Part shown: positions 1 to 7,767 of the stretch, piece by piece
How positions within the stretch are numbered: the first letter of the stretch is position 1
How the letters are laid out: each line of letters begins with the position of its first letter
Assembly (NCBI GenBank): GCA_945896675.1
Contig: CAMDEM010000016.1
Coordinates: 1-46,384, forward strand
Direction: 5' to 3'
Length of the DNA stretch: 46,384 bases
Source: Cyanobium sp. NIES-981
Lineage (GTDB): Bacteria; Cyanobacteriota; Cyanobacteriia; PCC-6307; Cyanobiaceae
Position numbers and translations under genes: made by a program
The notes under the pieces: generated by a model
What the model was told of the DNA's origin: nothing
Seen by the model: the letters and a program-made list of their open reading frames with translations, nothing else
Database searches by the model: none

Positions 1-2
1 AC

Positions 3-467
3 CAGGGTCCCTGGCCGATCGGCATCCCGGATGGCAGCCCCGATTCTCGGGTTGGCAGCGATCCTGAAACCAGCCAAGTCGAGCCCCCCGATGCGGCCCT
101 CATCGCCTTGGCCCGGGTGCTCAAGCATCGCCAGCCGATTCTGGAGCGCAATCCCCTGGGCCCAGAGCGGTTTGATCCAGCCCTGCGCTGCGCCCTGGCG
201 GCCCTGGTGGGCGGCGATCACCAGCCCCAATCCCCACCCCCCGGATCGGCACCGGGGTTGCGCTATCTGCGCGATCGCATCAGCGTGCCCCGCGACATGC
301 CGTTGCATGCGGCCCGTCGGCTGCGCCAAGCCCTGGAGGCAACGGCCCTACTGGATCCCCATACGATTGCACCGGATGCCCTTGCCCCCCAGGGCCCGCC
401 CATCCCCACAAGCCATCGGCGTGATCAAGATCCCAGGCCATTTCTCGGGGCTCTGCCTAGGCTCTGA
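3..467 (+). CDS. GST-like cyanobacterial protein, C-terminal part
   Basis: This reading frame is open from the first bases of the window, so the true start lies upstream; about 154 codons are visible. The C-terminal part contains a segment reading YLRDRISVPRDMPLHAAR. I associate that pattern with the C-terminal helical domain of cyanobacterial glutathione S-transferase-family proteins. The last 30 residues are proline-rich and look disordered. It lies 24 bases upstream of the DUF2808 gene on the same strand and could be co-transcribed with it. That the frame is coding is well supported; the family name is a recollection of the motif and is moderate only. Confidence 0.6.
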   Translation, partial: QGPWPIGIPDGSPDSRVGSDPETSQVEPPDAALIALARVLKHRQPILERNPLGPERFDPALRCALAALVGGDHQPQSPPPGSAPGLRYLRDRISVPRDMPLHAARRLRQALEATALLDPHTIAPDALAPQGPPIPTSHRRDQDPRPFLGALPRL

Positions 468-491
468 GGGCTAAAAACGCACGTGGTGCCG

Positions 492-1097
492 ATGGCGATC
501 GGGAAGCGGCTGCGGGGGGCCATGGCCTCCACGGGGCTAGGGCTTGGGTTGGGCGTTGGTCTTGGCACGGGCTTTGGGCTTGGTATGGGCCTCGCCTTGC
601 CGATCAGCCCAGGCCAGGCCCTGGAGCTGCGGGGCGCTACTTACTTCACCAAGCCGCCCTGGTCGGTGGATTTGATCAGCTACCAGACCTACACCTACCA
701 AACCCGGCCCGAGTATTTCTTTCGGGTGAGCTTGGATCCGGCGGCCGGTGCCCCCCTCGGTGGGCTCACGATCAGCCAAACCCGAGGGGTGGATCGCGGC
801 TTTGAATTTTCGGTGGATCGCACCACCGCATTTCTGGGCGGTACCCCCCGGCGGGAAGGCCCGAAGATCCCCGTGCAGGCCAGCTTCGACCAGGCCAGCC
901 GCACGTTCACGATCCGTTTCCCAGAACCGGTGCAACCGGGGAACACCGTCACGGTGGTCCTACGCCCCTGGACCAACCCAGGCCTGGCTGACACCTATAT
1001 GTTTGCGGTGAATGCCTTCCCCGCCGGCCCCAACCCCTCGCCATCGCCCCTCGGATACGGCACCCTGCGGATCTACAACTTCGGTGATTTCAACTGA
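492..1097 (+). CDS. DUF2808 exported protein
   Basis: A 201-residue protein. After an N-terminal leader comes the DUF2808 pattern: an LRGATYF-like opening, a central segment with GLTISQTRGVDRG, a TVTVVLRPW strand, and the ending YGTLRIYNFGDF. The family is common in cyanobacteria, exported, and of unknown function. The ATG at 492 is chosen; a GTG at 483 and an ATG at 522 are in frame. The leader's hydrophobic core is unusual, being built almost wholly of alternating Gly-Leu and Gly-x dipeptides (residues about 16-34). It sits 11 bases before the M23 peptidase gene, so the two exported proteins are probably in one operon. Confidence 0.88.
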   Translation: MAIGKRLRGAMASTGLGLGLGVGLGTGFGLGMGLALPISPGQALELRGATYFTKPPWSVDLISYQTYTYQTRPEYFFRVSLDPAAGAPLGGLTISQTRGVDRGFEFSVDRTTAFLGGTPRREGPKIPVQASFDQASRTFTIRFPEPVQPGNTVTVVLRPWTNPGLADTYMFAVNAFPAGPNPSPSPLGYGTLRIYNFGDFN

Positions 1098-1108
1098 CGT
1101 CGTCGCCT

Positions 1109-1795
1109 ATGGGTGGTTTGCGCGGCCTGGCTTTTTCATGGCTAGGACTCCAGCTTTGTTTGCTTGGCGCTAGTGGGGCCGTGGCCGTCTGGGCCTGGCC
1201 TGGCGGTGCCTGGGCCGATGGTGGGGCCCTGCCCAGCACCCGGCCCCAGGTTCCAGCGGAGATCCCTGCTCAGGTAGCGGTCGCCGATGTCCTGGCCTAT
1301 GGCACCAAACCGAAGCCTTCCTTGCTGATCAAGGCCGATCAGGCCCTCCGGCTGGCCTATCCCCTGGGCCAGTGGGCGGATTCCATGGATCCCTGGGGTT
1401 GGCGCTACTCCGAGGCCAAGGGCGCCTGGCGCATGCATACGGGCGTGGATTTGGCGGCCCCCCCGGGCACCCCGGTGCTAGCGGCCAAGGCTGGTCGTGT
1501 GTTGCTGGTGCAATCGCTGGGTGGCTATGGCAACACCGTGCTGCTCGACCACGGTGAAGGAGTTGAAACCCTCTACGCCCATTTGCAGCAGGCTCTCGTT
1601 CGCGAAGGGGATTGGATTGAGCAGGGAGTGCAGCTCGGTGCCGTGGGCATGACCGGTACGGCCACAGGCCCCCATTTGCATTTTGAACTGCGCAACAGGG
1701 CTCAGGACCTGCAGGCGCTCGATCCCACGTCCCACTTACCGCTCTTGATGGCGCCACCCCGGATTGCAGGGGGCGTGGCAGCACGTGTGCCTTAG
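1109..1795 (+). CDS. M23-family (LytM/peptidoglycan) metallopeptidase
   Basis: A 228-residue protein with an N-terminal hydrophobic leader (residues about 8-35), so probably exported to the periplasm. The C-terminal half carries the full M23 zinc signature: H110-x3-D114 (MHTGVDL), H158 in LYAHL, and H189/H191 in GPHLHFEL. These are the zinc ligands and the catalytic histidine of LytM-type endopeptidases that cut peptide cross-links in peptidoglycan. All key residues are present, so it should be active rather than an EnvC-like degenerate activator. It has only a short N-terminal spacer with no coiled coil or LysM motif visible. It follows the DUF2808 gene after 11 bases. Confidence 0.92.
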   Translation: MGGLRGLAFSWLGLQLCLLGASGAVAVWAWPGGAWADGGALPSTRPQVPAEIPAQVAVADVLAYGTKPKPSLLIKADQALRLAYPLGQWADSMDPWGWRYSEAKGAWRMHTGVDLAAPPGTPVLAAKAGRVLLVQSLGGYGNTVLLDHGEGVETLYAHLQQALVREGDWIEQGVQLGAVGMTGTATGPHLHFELRNRAQDLQALDPTSHLPLLMAPPRIAGGVAARVP

Positions 1796-1894
1796 TGCAG
1801 ACACCCCCAGTCCAATTGCCCCCAAAAGGGGATTGGCTCTCCAAAACGCATCATTAGGCTCTTGTGGGCATAGAGGCAAGAAGTAGTAGGTGGT

Positions 1895-2047
1895 TTGGGA
1901 GTCGCTGCCTGCCTGGCGATCCCCCTGATCAAGCTCCTGGGTCTCTCCATCGCCCTGACCTATTTCGTTGGCCTGCGCCGCCTTGCTTGGGTCAGAATCG
2001 AAGGCCCGCCCCCCTGTTCATGCAAGCCCACTGGAATGGTCAGCTGA
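1895..2047 (+). CDS. possible 50-residue membrane peptide
   Basis: A short frame from a TTG codon encodes a hydrophobic helix (residues about 2-26, with segments AIPLIKLL and IALTYFVGL) followed by a basic stretch, and ends inside the start of the DUF427 gene, which it overlaps by 28 bases. Composition fits a single-pass membrane peptide with a basic cytoplasmic flank. Support is weak because there is no ATG or GTG, only an AGGTGG-like sequence just upstream. It could equally be the remnant of a longer gene. No function is proposed. Confidence 0.22.
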   Translation: MGVAACLAIPLIKLLGLSIALTYFVGLRRLAWVRIEGPPPCSCKPTGMVS

Positions 2048-2298
2048 TTGCCGCCAGTGACGACATCGTCACGGTGGATGGCAATGCCTACTTCCCCTTG
2101 GACGCCCTCGACCCTGCCTGTATTCAGCCGTCCGATCACACCAGCGTGTGTGGCTGGAAGGGCACGGCCCACTACTACGACGTGGTGGCCGGCGGTGAGG
2201 TCAACGCCAATGCAGCTTGGTTTTACCCCGAACCCAAGGAGGCCGCCCAGCAGATCAAGGGTCGGGTCGCCTTTTGGAAAGGAGTTCGGGTGGGCTAG
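2020..2298 (+). CDS. DUF427 domain protein
   Basis: A 92-residue protein starting at the ATG at 2020. It shows the DUF427 pattern: a W-NG-IA-SDD strand, a GNAYFPLDAL segment, S-CGWKGTAHYYDV, and the closing YPEPKEAAQQIKGRVAFW. The family is widespread in bacteria and has no established function. The frame extends further upstream, but the extra residues look non-coding and the domain begins right at this ATG. It runs convergent with the SnoaL-like gene, and the two 3' ends overlap by about 4 bases. Confidence 0.88.
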   Translation: MQAHWNGQLIAASDDIVTVDGNAYFPLDALDPACIQPSDHTSVCGWKGTAHYYDVVAGGEVNANAAWFYPEPKEAAQQIKGRVAFWKGVRVG

Positions 2299-2873
2299 GC
2301 GGGTTGCGGTGTCTGCGGCACTAACGAGGAGTGGTGGTGCACAATTCGCCATCCCTGGCCGTCAAAGCCATACACAAAGGTGAAGCGGGCGTCGAGCTGC
2401 TCCTCTGGCTGATGCAGCTGGAAGCGGTAGTCGCCCGCATCGGTGGCGTAATTGCAGCCCATCACGATGTGACGGCTGGTCACTTCGCCTATGGGTTGGC
2501 GCTTCAGAAAGGAGGTGAAGTAATCGGCGATCGCTTCAGGATCGGACCGGTCGGTTGCTGAGAGCGTTGGCAGTAGCAGGGCCCCTGGCGCGTAGAGCTT
2601 CGCCACGGTTTCGGGGCTTCCACTGCCGACGGCCTGGTTCCAACGCTCAAAGAGGCCTTCAACCGTCGATTCAGTGATCGGCGCGCAGGTTTGGGCTTCG
2701 AGGGCAAGGGCCTCGCCCGGTGCTACGGCTAGGGGAAGGAGCCAGCAGCCTGCGAGTAGAACCAGGCCTAGGAGCCAGTTCAGCTGCCTGGATAACGCAG
2801 GGTGCGCCAGTCGCCACTGGCGGTGCTCACTTCCACGCCGATCTCTACAGGTCCGGGGCCCGTTCCCCATTGG
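2295..2873 (-). CDS. SnoaL-like / SgcJ-type (DUF4440) exported protein
   Basis: The C-terminal 130 residues fit the NTF2-like fold of SnoaL/SgcJ proteins: opening helix (TVEGLFERWNQAV), then VAKLYAPGALLLPTLS, a helix ending YFTSFLKRQP, and a strand pair finishing FVYGFDGQGWRIVHHHSS. A hydrophobic leader (LLGLVLLAGCWLLPLAV) precedes it, so export is likely. The start is uncertain: the nearest in-frame ATG is at 2873, which would add a non-hydrophobic stretch and overlap the upstream small gene by 94 bases. A start near 2790 would fit a signal peptide better, but only rare start codons are there. Function within this fold family varies and cannot be told. Confidence 0.75.
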   Translation of the reverse strand, partial: PMGNGPRTCRDRRGSEHRQWRLAHPALSRQLNWLLGLVLLAGCWLLPLAVAPGEALALEAQTCAPITESTVEGLFERWNQAVGSGSPETVAKLYAPGALLLPTLSATDRSDPEAIADYFTSFLKRQPIGEVTSRHIVMGCNYATDAGDYRFQLHQPEEQLDARFTFVYGFDGQGWRIVHHHSSLVPQTPQPA

Positions 2874-3010
2874 GTCTCCCACCAGTCCATGGCCTCGCCC
2901 CAGGCCGCATCCAAGGATTCGTAGAGGTCGTCCAGTACCGGATGGGGGGCACCCTGGATGTCCACCAGCCGGAATTGGCGTTGGCAAGCAGGGGTTTGGA
3001 GGATTTTCAT
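2780..3010 (-). CDS. small conserved hypothetical protein
   Basis: A 76-residue acidic protein beginning MKILQTPACQRQF and ending in TLRYPGS. It has a strand-helix arrangement: a VDIQGAPHPVLDDLYESLDAAW stretch followed by a WWETQWG segment and a terminal strand pair. I recall similar short proteins in picocyanobacteria but know no function. It is on the same strand as the SnoaL-like gene and precedes it, so the two may be translated together. The coding frame differs from the overlapping N-terminal extension of the SnoaL-like frame, and this one has the more protein-like composition. Confidence 0.65.
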   Translation of the reverse strand: MKILQTPACQRQFRLVDIQGAPHPVLDDLYESLDAAWGEAMDWWETQWGTGPGPVEIGVEVSTASGDWRTLRYPGS

Positions 3011-3099
3011 TGTTTGCGCTACTTCGCCTTGGTCCGATCATGACCATGCCTTGGCGGCTTGACTGTGATGGTAACGACAACGTTGGGTGTCGGTTCCCA

Positions 3100-3492
3100 T
3101 TAAGTGAGGTAACGGCGAATGCTTGGCCGGCACCAATAGATCAGGGCGGCTGTCGTGGCTACCCAGAGGAGCCCTGACAGGACGGCTGTCAGGGGCCTGT
3201 CTTGCTCTAGGAGCACCATCCGCACGATGCCGTAGGGCACTCCCACGGCCAGGTCCATGGCCAAGGCCACGATGGCCAGGATTTGTCCCCAGGCCCGCCA
3301 GCGGATTAGGGCCAGGCTTGCAACCAGGCCCACCACGGCCGATGGCAGCACAGCTCCTGCTCCCACGGCGATATTTGTGGTGCGCCAGGTTGGTTCCAGC
3401 ACGGTGAAGGCCACGGTGAGGGGAATCACCAGAGCGTTGCCAACCAGGCCACACCAGGCGAAGGTGAGATAGCCGCGGGGATGCGGGAGCAT
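3100..3492 (-). CDS. four-helix membrane protein, hypothetical
   Basis: A 130-residue protein started at the ATG at 3492. Four hydrophobic segments are visible: about residues 9-29, 36-60, 66-90 and 100-120, ending in a basic RRYLT tail. No family motif is recognised. It is divergent from the GST gene at 3569, and the 76-base gap holds a 17-base tandem repeat. A longer frame continues upstream to 3570 but would read through the repeat and overlap the GST start. Confidence 0.7.
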   Translation of the reverse strand: MLPHPRGYLTFAWCGLVGNALVIPLTVAFTVLEPTWRTTNIAVGAGAVLPSAVVGLVASLALIRWRAWGQILAIVALAMDLAVGVPYGIVRMVLLEQDRPLTAVLSGLLWVATTAALIYWCRPSIRRYLT

Positions 3493-3521
3493 CGTTTGCT
3501 GCCCTTCTAAAGCCCCTCTAT

Positions 3522-3568
3522 CCTCCACCACGCAAGGGCCTCCACCACGCAAGGGCCTCCAACACGCC
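3522..3568. repeat. 17-base tandem repeat, 2.7 copies
   Basis: The unit CCTCCACCACGCAAGGG occurs at 3522-3538 and 3539-3555, followed by a diverged partial copy that runs to the ATG of the GST gene. It fills most of the gap between two divergent genes, so it lies in the presumed promoter or leader of both. Confidence 0.85.
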
Positions 3569-4390
3569 ATGGCTGTCCCCCCGTTGGAACTGTTTCACGC
3601 AGCACCCTCCTATTACTCGATGGTGGCCAGGCTGGCCCTGGCCGAGGCCGGGCTCAGCTACCGCAGCCATCTGATCGATATTCACCTGGCCAAACAGCAG
3701 CTCAGTGATGCCTACCGGCAGCTGAATCCCCAGATGACCGTGCCCACCTTGCGGGGGGATGGTCTGCTGCTCACGGATAGCCAGGAGATCCTGCAGTGGG
3801 TGGCCGGCCGGGCCGGGGCGGCCTGGATGGATGCCCAGCCGGCGTTGCAAGGGCCGATTGGGGCGGTGGTTGCTGGCCACTACGCCATCTCGATTGAGGA
3901 TCTCACCTTCGGCAAGTGGATGCTGGGCAACAAGGTTCTGGCCCGGGTCTTCCCGGGGATGCTGCAGCGCGCGGAGCAGAGCCTGGATAAGCGGGCCGCA
4001 GCGGCCGCCGATGGTGGAGCGAGTTTGCGGGCAAAGGCGGAACTCAACCGCCAGCGGCTGGCCTATTTCTCAGAGGGTTGTGCCCCAGAGAAATTGGCGC
4101 AACGGCAGCAGGAGGTGCGCGATTTCGTCGCGGCCTTACCGCTGGTGTCTCCAGGGGAGGGACTGTTTGGCCCCCACTGCAGCCGGGCTGATGTGCTCGT
4201 GGCTGTTCTGTTTGCCCGCTTGGCGATGATTGACGAACTCAGCCTGGTCAATCGGGCAGATTTGCTCGCTTGGTGGGATTGGGTGCAGCTTCGCCCGGCC
4301 TTTCGGCAGGCTGATATTTGGACCCGACTGCAACGGCGGCGCCTGCTTCAGGCCGCCTGGCAGGCCCACTGGGATCCGATCGTGCCCTAA
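3569..4390 (+). CDS. glutathione S-transferase family protein
   Basis: A 273-residue two-domain protein. The N-terminal thioredoxin-fold domain (residues about 5-82) has the expected pattern: LFHAAPSYYSMVARLALAEAGL for the first strand and helix, then NPQMTVPTL with the cis-proline, then LTDSQEIL at the position of the glutathione-binding acidic motif. The C-terminal helical domain is longer than in compact GSTs and ends in a tryptophan-rich segment. Catalytic Ser/Cys identity cannot be settled by eye; S14 and Y15/Y16 lie in the usual region. Substrate unknown. Confidence 0.85.
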   Translation: MAVPPLELFHAAPSYYSMVARLALAEAGLSYRSHLIDIHLAKQQLSDAYRQLNPQMTVPTLRGDGLLLTDSQEILQWVAGRAGAAWMDAQPALQGPIGAVVAGHYAISIEDLTFGKWMLGNKVLARVFPGMLQRAEQSLDKRAAAAADGGASLRAKAELNRQRLAYFSEGCAPEKLAQRQQEVRDFVAALPLVSPGEGLFGPHCSRADVLVAVLFARLAMIDELSLVNRADLLAWWDWVQLRPAFRQADIWTRLQRRRLLQAAWQAHWDPIVP

Positions 4391-4423
4391 CTGGGCGCCC
4401 CACTAGAACGATGGCTACCAGGG

Positions 4424-5122
4424 TTAGGCAAGCTCAAACAGGAGCAGGTCGGCGCCCTGGGGCCCGGCTTCAAACAGCTCTAAATCTCCATCGCCAAAGC
4501 CGAAGCCATCCCCCCGCTGCAGGGCGATCGGTTCGCGCCCTGGGCCTACCCGCACCATGCCCGTACCGTTGATCACCTGGAGCCAGCCCAGTTGGGCGGC
4601 GGCCATGGGGAGGCGCAAGGTTTCTGCGGCCCCGGGCTGGGCTCGCCAGAGCCGAACGGGCCGCTGAATGGCCAGGGCCCCAGGTCCCACCAGGGGTGTC
4701 CAGCTCGAGCCAATCGAGAAGGCCTGTTGGGCATAGGTCGGTGGACCTCCTGCGGAACTCGGTTCGATCCAAATTTGCAGCAGCCGGCAGGACCGCTCGC
4801 TTTGGTTGATTTCGCTATGCACCACGCCCGTGCCGGCGCCCATGGCCTGCACCTCTCCTGCCGCCAGCACTTCCGCATGGCCCATGGAATCGCGGTGGCT
4901 GAGTTCCCCCTCCACCATCACCGTGATGATCTCCATGTCCCGGTGCGGGTGCATGCCAAAACCCTGGCCTGGGGCGATGGTGTCGTCGTTGATCACCCGC
5001 AGGGGGCCAAAACCCATCCACCCGGGATCGTGGTGGCCAGCAAAGGAAAACGTGTGCCAGCTATCCAGCCAATCGCGCTGGGTGTGGAAGCGCTCCGCCG
5101 CTGGGCGAAAGAGCAATGGCAT
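4424..5122 (-). CDS. pirin family protein (bicupin)
   Basis: A 232-residue bicupin. The N-terminal cupin carries the metal ligands of the YhhW/pirin group: H58 and H60 in MHPHRDMEI, and H102 and E104 in GVVHSE. Bacterial members are metal-dependent dioxygenases (quercetinase activity in vitro) or redox-linked regulators; the physiological substrate is usually unknown. Its ATG overlaps the stop codon of the upstream FMN reductase gene (TAATG), a clear sign of translational coupling. The partnership with a flavin reductase suggests a shared redox role. Confidence 0.93.
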   Translation of the reverse strand: MPLLFRPAAERFHTQRDWLDSWHTFSFAGHHDPGWMGFGPLRVINDDTIAPGQGFGMHPHRDMEIITVMVEGELSHRDSMGHAEVLAAGEVQAMGAGTGVVHSEINQSERSCRLLQIWIEPSSAGGPPTYAQQAFSIGSSWTPLVGPGALAIQRPVRLWRAQPGAAETLRLPMAAAQLGWLQVINGTGMVRVGPGREPIALQRGDGFGFGDGDLELFEAGPQGADLLLFELA

Positions 5123-5637
5123 TAGGCCAGGGGCGGCGGCAGGAGCCGCAGCCGTTCGATCAGCTCGTCGATACTGCTGTCTTTGGCGGGGACCTGACCG
5201 TTGCTCACCAGTTGGCGACCCACCACATGGGCGCCCAGGTAGGCAAGTTGCAGCCTCAGGGCCGTCAGCACGTTGTGCCCACCACCACCGGAATGGGTGG
5301 CAATCACCACGGGGCGACTATTGAACAGGGATCGGAAGTCGTCGCCCTGCACCGAGAGCCAGGCAATGGCGTTGGTGAGCACCGGTGGGATCCCGCCGTT
5401 GTACTCAGGGGCGCAGATCACCCATCGGGGAGCTGCGGCCAGTTGCTGGCTGAGGGGGCTGATGCCAGGGGGAAATCCCAGGGCTTGGGCCCGGGGCGTG
5501 AACAGGGGTAGCTCCAGGGCCGTGAGGTCCAGCACGGTTGTCCTTAGGCCCCGCTCCCGGCCGCTGCTGGCAAAACGCTCAGCAAGCTTGAGGTTTTCGC
5601 CATTGCTGGCGCTGATGACGAGCAAATCACAATCCAT
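5122..5637 (-). CDS. NADPH-dependent FMN reductase / flavodoxin-like oxidoreductase
   Basis: A 171-residue flavodoxin-like protein. Motifs are the phosphate-binding loop ISASNGENLKLAERF near the N terminus, APEYNGGIPPVLTNAIAW (the FMN-binding loop typical of the NADPH-dependent FMN reductase family) and a HSGGGGHN loop. The start is the ATG at 5637; the frame extends upstream but the fold begins here. The stop codon shares a base with the pirin ATG. It is divergent from arsS, with a 94-base gap that must hold both promoters. Family members reduce flavins, quinones, azo dyes or metals; the substrate is not told by sequence. Confidence 0.92.
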   Translation of the reverse strand: MDCDLLVISASNGENLKLAERFASSGRERGLRTTVLDLTALELPLFTPRAQALGFPPGISPLSQQLAAAPRWVICAPEYNGGIPPVLTNAIAWLSVQGDDFRSLFNSRPVVIATHSGGGGHNVLTALRLQLAYLGAHVVGRQLVSNGQVPAKDSSIDELIERLRLLPPPLA

Positions 5638-5731
5638 GGGCCCAGTCTGAAGCCAGATCAGATCTTCAACAAGATCGATGCTTCTAGGGCAGGGCCATCG
5701 GCCATGGGAATCGCGCTGCCAAAATGGGCTG

Positions 5732-6676
5732 ATGTTTCCCACGATCCAGCGGGGCCAGCTCACCACCCTGCAGGTGAACCTTGGCTACCGCTGCAACCAG
5801 GCCTGTAGCCATTGCCATGTGAATGCGGGCCCAACCCGCACCGAGAGCATGGATCGCGCCACCTTGGCCCTGGTGCCCCAGGTGTTGCAGGCCCGGGGAA
5901 TCACCTGCTTGGATCTCACCGGTGGAGCCCCCGAGCTCCATCCCCACTTCCGGGAGCTGGTGGCTGGGGCCCGGGCGATGGGTGTGGAAGTGATTGATCG
6001 CTGCAACCTCACGATCCTGTCGGAGCCAGGCCAGGGGGGGTTGGCCGATTTTTTGGCGGCCGAGGGCGTCACCGTGGTGGCTTCCCTGCCCTGCTATTCC
6101 GCAGGCAACGTCGATCGGCAGCGGGGCGATGGGGTGTTTGAACGCAGCATTGCAGCCCTGCAACAGCTCAATGCTCTGGGCTACGGCCACAGCGGCTCGG
6201 GCTTGGAGCTGCATCTGGTGTTCAACCCCCAGGGCCCCGTGTTGCCGCCCCCGCAGGCCGAGCTCGAGGCGACCTACCGGCGGGTGTTGGCAGCCGATTT
6301 CGGTGTGGTGTTTAACGCCCTCTATGCCCTAACAAATCTGCCGATTCAGCGCTTTGCGGCGGTGTTGCGGGCCCAAGGTCAATTGGAGAGCTACGAGGAG
6401 CTGCTACGGGCCAGCCATCGCGAGGCAAATCTGCAGGCGGTGATGTGCCGCCAGCTGATCAGCGTTGACTGGCAGGGCCAGCTGTTCGACTGTGATTTCA
6501 ACCAACAACTGGGTCTGCCCCTGGGGGGCAAGCCCCGCCATTTGGCCGATTTGTTGGTTGGGGATCCCGCCGGTGATGGCATCGCGGTGGCAGGCCACTG
6601 TTTCGGCTGTACCGCGGGCAGTGGTTCCAGTTGCAGCGGGGCGCTTAGCTCAAGCCCAGCGGCTGCCGTTGCCTAG
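5732..6676 (+). CDS. arsS: arsenosugar biosynthesis radical SAM protein ArsS
   Basis: A 314-residue radical SAM enzyme. The cluster motif C21-x3-C25-x2-C28 lies in GYRCNQACSHCHVNAGP, followed by DLTGGAPELHPHFR, which is distinctive for the ArsS family. A Cys-rich C-terminal part (DCDFNQQLGLPLGG and HCFGCTAGSGSSC) matches the family's 'radical SAM/Cys-rich' architecture. ArsS is thought to join a 5'-deoxyadenosyl group to methylated arsenic on the way to arsenosugars. The ATG at 5732 is used because the family opens near a Q-TLQVNLGYRCN strand. The next gene, 26 bases on, is arsM, which supplies its substrate. Confidence 0.93.
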   Translation: MFPTIQRGQLTTLQVNLGYRCNQACSHCHVNAGPTRTESMDRATLALVPQVLQARGITCLDLTGGAPELHPHFRELVAGARAMGVEVIDRCNLTILSEPGQGGLADFLAAEGVTVVASLPCYSAGNVDRQRGDGVFERSIAALQQLNALGYGHSGSGLELHLVFNPQGPVLPPPQAELEATYRRVLAADFGVVFNALYALTNLPIQRFAAVLRAQGQLESYEELLRASHREANLQAVMCRQLISVDWQGQLFDCDFNQQLGLPLGGKPRHLADLLVGDPAGDGIAVAGHCFGCTAGSGSSCSGALSSSPAAAVA

Positions 6677-6702
6677 CGGCGCCATCCCTGATCGCTTCCC
6701 TG

Positions 6703-7767
6703 ATGTCCCTGCCCTGGCCTGCCATGCAAAGCGCTGTTCAGGAGTACTACGGCTCGACCCTGTCGGGTACCGAGGATCTGCGCACCACTGCCTGCTGCGA
6801 TAGCAGCAGTGTGCCGGAGGCCCTCAAGCCTTTGCTGGCGCGCATCCATCCCGAGGTGTTGTCGCGCTACTACGGCTGCGGGTTGGTGGCCCCTCCCTTG
6901 CTGGAGGGCGCTCGGGTTTTGGATTTGGGCAGCGGCAGCGGCCGCGATGTCTATCTGCTTGCCCAGTTGGTCGGCGCCAGCGGCGAGGTGGTGGGGGTCG
7001 ACATGACCCCGGAGCAATTGGCGGTAGCCGAAGCCCACCGGGAGTTCCATGCCGGGCAATTCGGCTACGCCAACGTGCGCTTTCTTGCGGGCACGATCGA
7101 GCGGTTGGAGGCGTTGGACCTGGAGCCCGCCAGTTTTGATGTGGTGATCTCCAATTGCGTGGTGAATCTCTCAACCGACAAGCTCGCCGTGCTGCAGGGG
7201 GTGAAGCGGCTGCTCAAGCCCGGTGGGGAGTTCTTTTTTGCCGATGTCTATGCGGATCGGCGGGTACCCCAGGCCCTGCAAAGCGATCCGGTGCTCTACG
7301 GCGAATGCCTGAGCGGCGCCCTCTATTGGAACGACTTCCTGCGGCTGTCCCGCCAGGCCGGGTTTATCGATCCCCGGCTGGTCACGGATCGGCCCTTGGC
7401 GATCACCGATGCCGAGTTGGCCGCCAAAACCGGCGAACTGCGTTTCTTTTCGGCCACCTACCGCCTGTTCAACATCGACGGCCTCGAGGATGCCTGTGAG
7501 GACCACGGCCAGGCCGTGATCTATCGCGGCTCGATTGCGGGCCATGCCCACCAACTGGTGTTCGACAAGCACCATGCGATTGATGCCGGCCGCGTGTTTC
7601 CGGTTTGTGGCAATACCTTCCGCATGCTCAAGGAGAGCCGGTTGGCAGCGCATTTCGAGTTCATTGGTGATGCCTCCCGGCATTACGGCCTGTTCCCCGG
7701 TTGTGGCGGCGTGTTGCCGTTTGATGGCCCAGCTCCAGTGCTTGGGGATGGACAGGCCTGTTGTTGA
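6703..7767 (+). CDS. arsM: arsenite S-adenosylmethionine methyltransferase ArsM
   Basis: A 354-residue class I methyltransferase. The SAM site is VLDLGSGSGRDVY, with GVDMTPEQLAVAE after it and ISNCVVNLS at the end of strand 4. Cysteines typical of cyanobacterial ArsM are present: a CC pair in the N-terminal TTACCDSSS segment, YYGCG, the Cys of SNCVVNL, and GECLSGALYW. ArsM methylates As(III) stepwise in the cytosol; its products are volatile or feed ArsS. The ATG at 6721 (MQSAVQEYYG) is an alternative start. The last residues are a Cys-Cys pair and the stop overlaps the next gene. The C-terminal extension past residue about 270 is usual for cyanobacterial forms. Confidence 0.93.
   Translation: MSLPWPAMQSAVQEYYGSTLSGTEDLRTTACCDSSSVPEALKPLLARIHPEVLSRYYGCGLVAPPLLEGARVLDLGSGSGRDVYLLAQLVGASGEVVGVDMTPEQLAVAEAHREFHAGQFGYANVRFLAGTIERLEALDLEPASFDVVISNCVVNLSTDKLAVLQGVKRLLKPGGEFFFADVYADRRVPQALQSDPVLYGECLSGALYWNDFLRLSRQAGFIDPRLVTDRPLAITDAELAAKTGELRFFSATYRLFNIDGLEDACEDHGQAVIYRGSIAGHAHQLVFDKHHAIDAGRVFPVCGNTFRMLKESRLAAHFEFIGDASRHYGLFPGCGGVLPFDGPAPVLGDGQACC

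Noticed and set aside
1329-1844. Long minus-strand frame opposite the M23 peptidase gene
   Set aside because: It is a mirror of the coding strand in high-G+C DNA, Pro/Arg-rich with no domain; the plus-strand frame has complete catalytic motifs.
4758-4780. GGTTCGATCC sequence resembling a tRNA T arm
   Set aside because: No matching acceptor, D or anticodon arms around it; it lies within the pirin coding sequence.
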